Positions 7,784-11,571 of a stretch of DNA of 11,571 nt are shown here, piece by piece (the first letter of the stretch is position 1; every line of letters starts with the position of its first letter). This DNA is from Flavobacteriales bacterium (GTDB lineage Bacteria > Bacteroidota > Bacteroidia > Flavobacteriales > Flavobacteriaceae). The DNA is taken from the NCBI GenBank assembly GCA_026983815.1, contig JALSTJ010000205.1, forward strand, positions 1 to 11,571. Reading direction: 5' to 3'. The notes beneath the pieces were generated by a model, which had not been told where the DNA came from, made no database searches, and saw only the letters and a list, made by a program, of their open reading frames with translations. The translations under genes and the position numbers were made by a program.

Positions 7784-7791
7784 TAAATTTG
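7784..7791 (+). promoter_or_regulatory. deoC: Candidate -7 element TAAATTTG for deoC
   Basis: TAAATTTG lies 14 nt before the deoC ATG and after the TonB terminator, so a promoter is expected here. It is part of the 15-mer ATGTAAATTTGTAAA (7781-7795), identical to the one before the CNNM gene. No well-spaced -33 TTG was found. Confidence 0.45.
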
Positions 7792-7805
7792 TAAAAAAAA
7801 ATTCA

Positions 7806-8549
7806 ATGGATATTAGAAAGTATTTAGACAGCACTTACCTTAAGACCCCGGAACAAGCCGGAATTTCAGAGAAAGAAACGGAGGAAAAAGTGAAAGAACT
7901 TGTTCAAGAAGCTATTGATAATGGATTTTATTTGGTAATGATACGACCCGAATATGTAAAACTTGCCAGAAAAATGATTGATAAAGCCGGCGCTGATGTC
8001 AAAGTAGGAACGGTTATCGGTTTTCCGGAGGGAACCTTAAATTATAAACTTAAGCTTGCCGAAGCGCAGAAGGCAATCAATGATGGAGCAGACGAATTGG
8101 ATTATGTAGTAAATTATGAGCTTTTTAAAAAAGGAGAAATCAATCAAGTAAAAAAAGAAGTATTTGAGGGCACTTTATTAGGAATCAAAAATGGTAAAGT
8201 TGTAAAATGGATTATTGAAGTGGCAGCACTTACGCCTGAACAAATTGCAGGGCTTACACAATTGATTCGCGATGTGGTTATTCAATCCATTGGTTTGGAA
8301 CACGCAAAAGATGTCTTTGTAAAATCTTCAACAGGATTTTACAAAACTCAAGACGGAAAGCCCAATGGAGCAACTCCTGAAGCCATCCAAATTATGATTG
8401 AAAATGCCCAAGTTTTACCAGTAAAAGCTGCAGGCGGTATTAGAAGTTACCAAGATGCATTGAAAATGATAGAATTTGGTGTTCAACGCATTGGGACTTC
8501 TTCTGCAAAAGCTATTGCACAAGGTGGAAAATCAAATTCCGAATATTAG
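7806..8549 (+). CDS. deoC: Deoxyribose-phosphate aldolase DeoC
   Basis: A 247-residue class I aldolase that splits 2-deoxyribose 5-phosphate into glyceraldehyde 3-phosphate and acetaldehyde during deoxynucleoside breakdown in the cytosol. The Schiff-base lysine is K173 in FVKSSTGF. The proton-relay residues match as D99 in GADELDYVVN and K207 in PVKAAGGIR. The phosphate-binding end is RIGTSSA. The site matching E. coli Cys47 reads VMIRPEY and has no cysteine, which is not needed for catalysis. The C-terminus ends in GGKSNSEY after the last barrel element, normal for this branch. No other deoxynucleoside catabolic gene (deoA, deoB, deoD) is adjacent. The MscS-type gene follows after only 14 nt, so co-transcription is possible. 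Confidence 0.95.
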   Translation: MDIRKYLDSTYLKTPEQAGISEKETEEKVKELVQEAIDNGFYLVMIRPEYVKLARKMIDKAGADVKVGTVIGFPEGTLNYKLKLAEAQKAINDGADELDYVVNYELFKKGEINQVKKEVFEGTLLGIKNGKVVKWIIEVAALTPEQIAGLTQLIRDVVIQSIGLEHAKDVFVKSSTGFYKTQDGKPNGATPEAIQIMIENAQVLPVKAAGGIRSYQDALKMIEFGVQRIGTSSAKAIAQGGKSNSEY

Positions 8550-8551
8550 TT

Positions 8552-8559
8552 TATCTTTG
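8552..8559 (+). promoter_or_regulatory. TATCTTTG -7 element almost touching the MscS start codon
   Basis: TATCTTTG begins 2 nt after the deoC stop and ends 4 nt before the ATG at 8564. If used, transcription would begin at or within a few bases of the start codon, giving a leaderless mRNA. A start further downstream would remove the signal peptide, so the ATG is unlikely to be misplaced. A -33 TTG at normal spacing is not seen, so a chance match is possible. Confidence 0.4.
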
Positions 8560-8563
8560 GACA

Positions 8564-10210
8564 ATGAAAAAATTTTTAGGTTTAATAGTATTTTTAATTT
8601 TTTTGCAAGTAGATGCGCAAAATCCGCTTTTGAAATCGCCAAGAGCTACTATTTCTACTCATATTGAAAATTTAAAACCAAAAAATTATCATCCGGAGAT
8701 TTCAGCCAAAACTATCTATTCTTTGCCATTGAAACAAGCCATAGATAAAGCTGAAAAGCTAAAATACATCTATAATGGTAAAGGAGTTTTTATTGATTAT
8801 AATAATATTCCTTCTGATTCGGATTATATTGATAGTTTAAATTTCCCTGTTCCCAAACATGCATACAAACCTTTTCCATTTACCTTGCCACAAGTATATT
8901 TGGAAAAATATGGAGCAAACTGGTATTACTCAAAAGCAACCATTGCCCAAATAGATTATTTATATCATCAAATTTATCCTTTGGGAGCCGATTTATTGAT
9001 CAAACATGTTCCGGAAGAATTTCGTGCTAAATTTTTGGGATTGGAGATTTGGCAATGGTTGGGTCTGATACTTGTTATTCTGATTACTTATTTTCTCCAT
9101 ATTCTTTTTAAGAAAATTTTATTTATTTTATTAAAACTTACCAAGAATTTTATAGTAAAATTTCCAATTGAAAATCTGGATGAACGACTCAAACAATTTT
9201 CTCATCCGCTTTCTTACATCTTTGGGATTTATGTGATGGAGTTGACGATTCCTTATCTTTTATTAGAACACAAAATCGGTAATTGGATAATTGCTGCATT
9301 GGCTTTTGCCAAAATCATTTTTTGGATATTTGTTTTCTTGAAGTTAGTCGATGTATTGATTACTGTTTATAAAAATAAAGTGGAAAAAACAGATAGTTTA
9401 TTAGATGATCAGTTATTACCAATTCTAGAAAACACACTCAAAGCAATTGTTATTATTTTTGGTGTTTTCAAAATGTTGATTATCATGGGAGCTGATCCCA
9501 AAGCAATTATTGCGGGTTTATCTATTGGAGGTTTGGCAGTGGGTTTGGCAGCACAAGATACCGTTAAGAATTTGATAGGAACTTTGATGATTTTTATTGA
9601 TAAACCTTTTAAAATTGGAGATTGGATTAAAATGGATTCTATTGAAGGAAGTGTTGAAGAAGTTGGGTTTCGCTCTTCTATTATTCGTGCAGCCGATACA
9701 TCTATTTATAAAGTACCTAACAGCAAATTATCCGAAGCAGCTATAAACAATTTGGGAAAAAGAGTATACAGACGTTTTACAACTACTTTGGGAATTCGGT
9801 ATGATACACCACCGGAATTGATTGAAAAATTTGTGGAAGGAATTAAGCAATTGATAGAATTACATCCTACAACCCGAAATTATTCCAATTTTACACCTTA
9901 CAATACAGCACCTTATAATGTAGAATTTGTTGCATATGGAGACTCTTCACTAAATATTCTTTTGAATGTATATTTTATGACCAAAGATTATGGCGAAGAA
10001 ATGCACGGGAGACATGTTCTTTTATTGGGAATTTTAGATTTGGCAAACCATTTGGGCGTGGAATTTGCTTTCCCTTCACAAACTTTGTTTATGGAACTTT
10101 TTCCGGAGAAAAAACCTGCTTATCCTCAGTATATTGCCGATAATGAAGAAATTAAAAAACGTTTGGAACAAGTTATCAAAGAGTTTAAAGAAAAAATCAC
10201 CAAATATTGA
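8564..10210 (+). CDS. MscS-family mechanosensitive ion channel with periplasmic N-terminal domain
   Basis: A 548-residue inner-membrane channel. A signal peptide (about 1-19, cut near VDAQ) is followed by a periplasmic domain of about 140 residues with no family I recognise. Membrane helices are at about 163-181, 213-235, 239-260 and 289-307. The pore helix of MscS (about 314-345) is rich in Gly and Ala (AGLSIGGLAVGLAAQDTVKN). The beta domain includes DKPFKIGDWIKMDSIEGSVEEVGFRSS (346-372) and KVPNSKLSEAAINN (383-396), both family hallmarks. An alpha/beta C-terminal domain and a charged helix end the protein. It should open under membrane tension to release solutes on hypo-osmotic shock; larger MscS proteins can have narrower roles. 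The ATG is fixed by the signal peptide. Its end overlaps the methyltransferase start by 4 bp. Confidence 0.93.
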   Translation: MKKFLGLIVFLIFLQVDAQNPLLKSPRATISTHIENLKPKNYHPEISAKTIYSLPLKQAIDKAEKLKYIYNGKGVFIDYNNIPSDSDYIDSLNFPVPKHAYKPFPFTLPQVYLEKYGANWYYSKATIAQIDYLYHQIYPLGADLLIKHVPEEFRAKFLGLEIWQWLGLILVILITYFLHILFKKILFILLKLTKNFIVKFPIENLDERLKQFSHPLSYIFGIYVMELTIPYLLLEHKIGNWIIAALAFAKIIFWIFVFLKLVDVLITVYKNKVEKTDSLLDDQLLPILENTLKAIVIIFGVFKMLIIMGADPKAIIAGLSIGGLAVGLAAQDTVKNLIGTLMIFIDKPFKIGDWIKMDSIEGSVEEVGFRSSIIRAADTSIYKVPNSKLSEAAINNLGKRVYRRFTTTLGIRYDTPPELIEKFVEGIKQLIELHPTTRNYSNFTPYNTAPYNVEFVAYGDSSLNILLNVYFMTKDYGEEMHGRHVLLLGILDLANHLGVEFAFPSQTLFMELFPEKKPAYPQYIADNEEIKKRLEQVIKEFKEKITKY

Positions 10211-10839
10211 TTAGAAAACAATATCAAAAAATCATGAGTTTTTTCTATGATCCTTTTATGGAATCATTAGAAAAAGTGTTGTATAAACACCGAAGTTTTC
10301 TTCTCGACCAAATTCAAGGAGGAGATATTTTGGAAATAGGCGCAGGAACAGGAGTAAATTTTTTACTTTATCCCAAAAATGTCAATATTTATGCTATTGA
10401 ACCTTCGAAGCCCATGTATAAAAGAGCTTTAAAAAAAATTCCTAGTAATCGGAATATTCATTTATATAATATCGGCATTGAGGATATTATGAATATAACA
10501 AATATTCCCAAGCAATTTGATTACATCCTTTCGACTTTGGTGCTTTGCACGATTAAAAATCCTTTTGAAGCGGTACAACAATACAAACAACTTTTGAAAT
10601 CCAATGGCAAATTATTGGTTTTGGAACATATACATTCCGACGGATTTTACGGAAAGTTTCAGAAAATAATCAATCCTATCTGGAGACCTTTTGCAGATGG
10701 GTGTAATCTGACCAGAAGGCAAGATTGGATTTTGAAAGATGCGGGTTTTTTCCCAATTAATGAAAAATATTTTCACGTGGGAACCGATTGGTATCGGGCA
10801 ATTATGGTTAAAAATATTCAAAATGAAGCGAATTTATAA
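10207..10839 (+). CDS. Class I SAM-dependent methyltransferase, METTL7-like
   Basis: A 210-residue Rossmann-fold methyltransferase. SAM-binding motif I is ILEIGAGTGVNF (41-52), the acidic residue after strand 2 is E65 in AIEPS, FDYILSTLVLC is motif post-I/II (104-114), and GKLLVLEH is at 134-141. The later NPIWRPFADGCNLTRRQDW (156-174) closely resembles the P-x-W...GC-x-LTR segment of METTL7/thiol-methyltransferase relatives, so a small-molecule or lipid-like substrate is more likely than DNA. The start used is TTG, overlapping the channel stop by 4 bp as TTGA, in keeping with translational coupling. ATG at 10234 (MSFFYDPF) is a good alternative and would give 201 residues. The 3' end overlaps the GGGPS gene by 17 bp. 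The substrate is unknown. Confidence 0.85.
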   Translation: MIRKQYQKIMSFFYDPFMESLEKVLYKHRSFLLDQIQGGDILEIGAGTGVNFLLYPKNVNIYAIEPSKPMYKRALKKIPSNRNIHLYNIGIEDIMNITNIPKQFDYILSTLVLCTIKNPFEAVQQYKQLLKSNGKLLVLEHIHSDGFYGKFQKIINPIWRPFADGCNLTRRQDWILKDAGFFPINEKYFHVGTDWYRAIMVKNIQNEANL

Positions 10840-11515
10840 TAAAATATTAAATACCAAAAAAAATGGCAACAAATCATTTGCCATACTTATTGATCCGGAT
10901 AAAGGTTTTGCACCTGAATTATTCAAAAATATTCCCCCTGATTTAATTTTTGTAGGCGGAAGTTTATTAGAAAGGGATAATATGGAAGAAATGATAGATG
11001 AAATAAAAAAATATACAAATGTGCCGGTGATTATTTTTCCGGGAAATTTATTGCAAATTAGTAATCATGCAGATGCCATTTTATTTTTGTCTTTGCTGTC
11101 GGGGCGCAATCCCGAATATTTAATCGGACAACATGTGTTGGCAGCGCCTTTATTGGAAAAAACCGCTTTGGAGATTATTTCAACAGGATATATTTTGATA
11201 GAAAACGGAAAAACTACAGGTGTAGAATACATCAGTAATACCCGTCCAATTCCACGGGATAAGCCACAAATTGCTTTGGCTACTGCACTTGCGGGACAAA
11301 TGTTGGGAATGAAAATGATTTATTTGGAGGCTGGCAGTGGTGCATTACAGCCGGTTCCTTTGGAAACTGTTCAGTTGATTTCAGAAAAAATAAAAATCCC
11401 TTTGATAGTTGGAGGAGGAATTAAATCACGTAAAGAAGCAAATCTTTATTTTGATGCAGGTGCTGATATAGTGGTTGTAGGAACTGCTTTTGAAGATGGA
11501 AGTTTTCAATATTAA
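10823..11515 (+). CDS. Geranylgeranylglyceryl/heptaprenylglyceryl phosphate synthase (group II)
   Basis: A 230-residue (beta-alpha)8 prenyltransferase of the GGGPS/PcrB family. It joins a polyprenyl diphosphate to sn-glycerol 1-phosphate to form an ether bond, a step known from archaeal lipids. Marks include FAILIDPDK (about 19-27), IFVGGSLL (43-50), PVIIFPGN (68-75), LFLSLLSGRNPEYLIGQ (about 86-102), GMKMIYLEAGSGA (about 172-184) and IPLIVGGGIKSRKEA (about 199-213), ending IVVVGTAFEDGSFQY. The SGRNP and longer loops fit the group II forms known in Bacteroidota. I chose ATG 10823 (MKRIYNKI), because the upstream in-frame ATG at 10739 would add 28 residues read from inside the methyltransferase gene. 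The last helix expected after the final strand is almost absent. The partner enzymes for glycerol 1-phosphate and the later lipid steps are not here. Confidence 0.92.
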   Translation: MKRIYNKILNTKKNGNKSFAILIDPDKGFAPELFKNIPPDLIFVGGSLLERDNMEEMIDEIKKYTNVPVIIFPGNLLQISNHADAILFLSLLSGRNPEYLIGQHVLAAPLLEKTALEIISTGYILIENGKTTGVEYISNTRPIPRDKPQIALATALAGQMLGMKMIYLEAGSGALQPVPLETVQLISEKIKIPLIVGGGIKSRKEANLYFDAGADIVVVGTAFEDGSFQY

Positions 11516-11571
11516 GTTTTATAAAGCCGGAAATAAGTATTTAATACAGCTTACTTACTACTTACTCATGC
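11496..11571 (+). CDS. Possible start of a further gene, overlapping the GGGPS end and cut by the window edge
   Basis: From ATG 11496 a frame stays open for 25 codons to the edge (MEVFNIKFYKAG, then a more hydrophobic stretch). It overlaps the GGGPS 3' end by 20 bp, a similar overlap to the one between the methyltransferase and GGGPS. I do not recognise the product. 25 open codons is short evidence in this composition, so it may be chance. Confidence 0.3.
   Translation, partial: MEVFNIKFYKAGNKYLIQLTYYLLM

Noticed and set aside
8476..8667. A 63-codon frame across the deoC-channel junction
   Set aside because: It overlaps the conserved end of DeoC and the signal peptide of the channel in another frame.
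10739..10822. 28-residue N-terminal extension of GGGPS
   Set aside because: The extension is read from the 3' part of the methyltransferase gene and has no GGGPS similarity; the ATG at 10823 gives the usual start.
11534..11567. Inverted and direct repeats near the right edge (TAAGTA/TACTTA, repeated CTTA units)
   Set aside because: They are short, without a T tract, and lie in a possible overlapping reading frame; too weak to call a terminator.

Overview
The window looks like a piece of chromosome from a low-GC member of the Bacteroidota, most likely a flavobacterium-type organism. The support is: strong A+T bias, especially between genes; elements of the form TAnnTTTG (the Bacteroidota -7 promoter motif) in front of most transcription units; a flavobacterial-style TonB protein with an acidic linker; a group II geranylgeranylglyceryl phosphate synthase; and no strong Shine-Dalgarno sequences. 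No mobile element, CRISPR array, rRNA or tRNA gene is visible.

Layout. Positions 1-435 are gene-free and extremely AT-rich. A rightward block follows: a CNNM/CBS-domain membrane protein (436-1698), an RND/MMPL-type transporter (1787-4165) and a HupE/UreJ-like membrane protein (4165-4722). The last two share one base, as TAATG. A hairpin at 4729-4753 separates hupE from a convergent leftward gene for a lipoprotein glucosaminidase with three LysM domains (4770-6077). Divergent from that gene, and sharing a 111-bp control region with it, is queE (6189-6812), for queuosine/7-deazaguanine biosynthesis. A lone TonB-type energy transducer (6950-7678) comes next and ends in an intrinsic terminator. 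Then deoC (7806-8549), an MscS-type channel (8564-10210), a METTL7-like methyltransferase (10207-10839) and the GGGPS (10823-11515) run close together. The last three are tight enough to be one transcript. A possible further reading frame overlaps the GGGPS end and runs off the right edge.

How the genes fit together. Most products act at the cell envelope: transporter, channel, wall hydrolase, TonB, possible metal-handling membrane proteins and an unusual ether-lipid enzyme. Only QueE, DeoC and perhaps the methyltransferase have cytosolic jobs. This is mostly ordinary core-genome content. The parts that deserve a second look are the methyltransferase-GGGPS overlap, the possible link between CNNM, RND and HupE proteins, the one-sided proton-relay motif of the RND protein, and the promoter element 4 nt before the MscS start codon. 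I found no clear evidence for an undescribed system.
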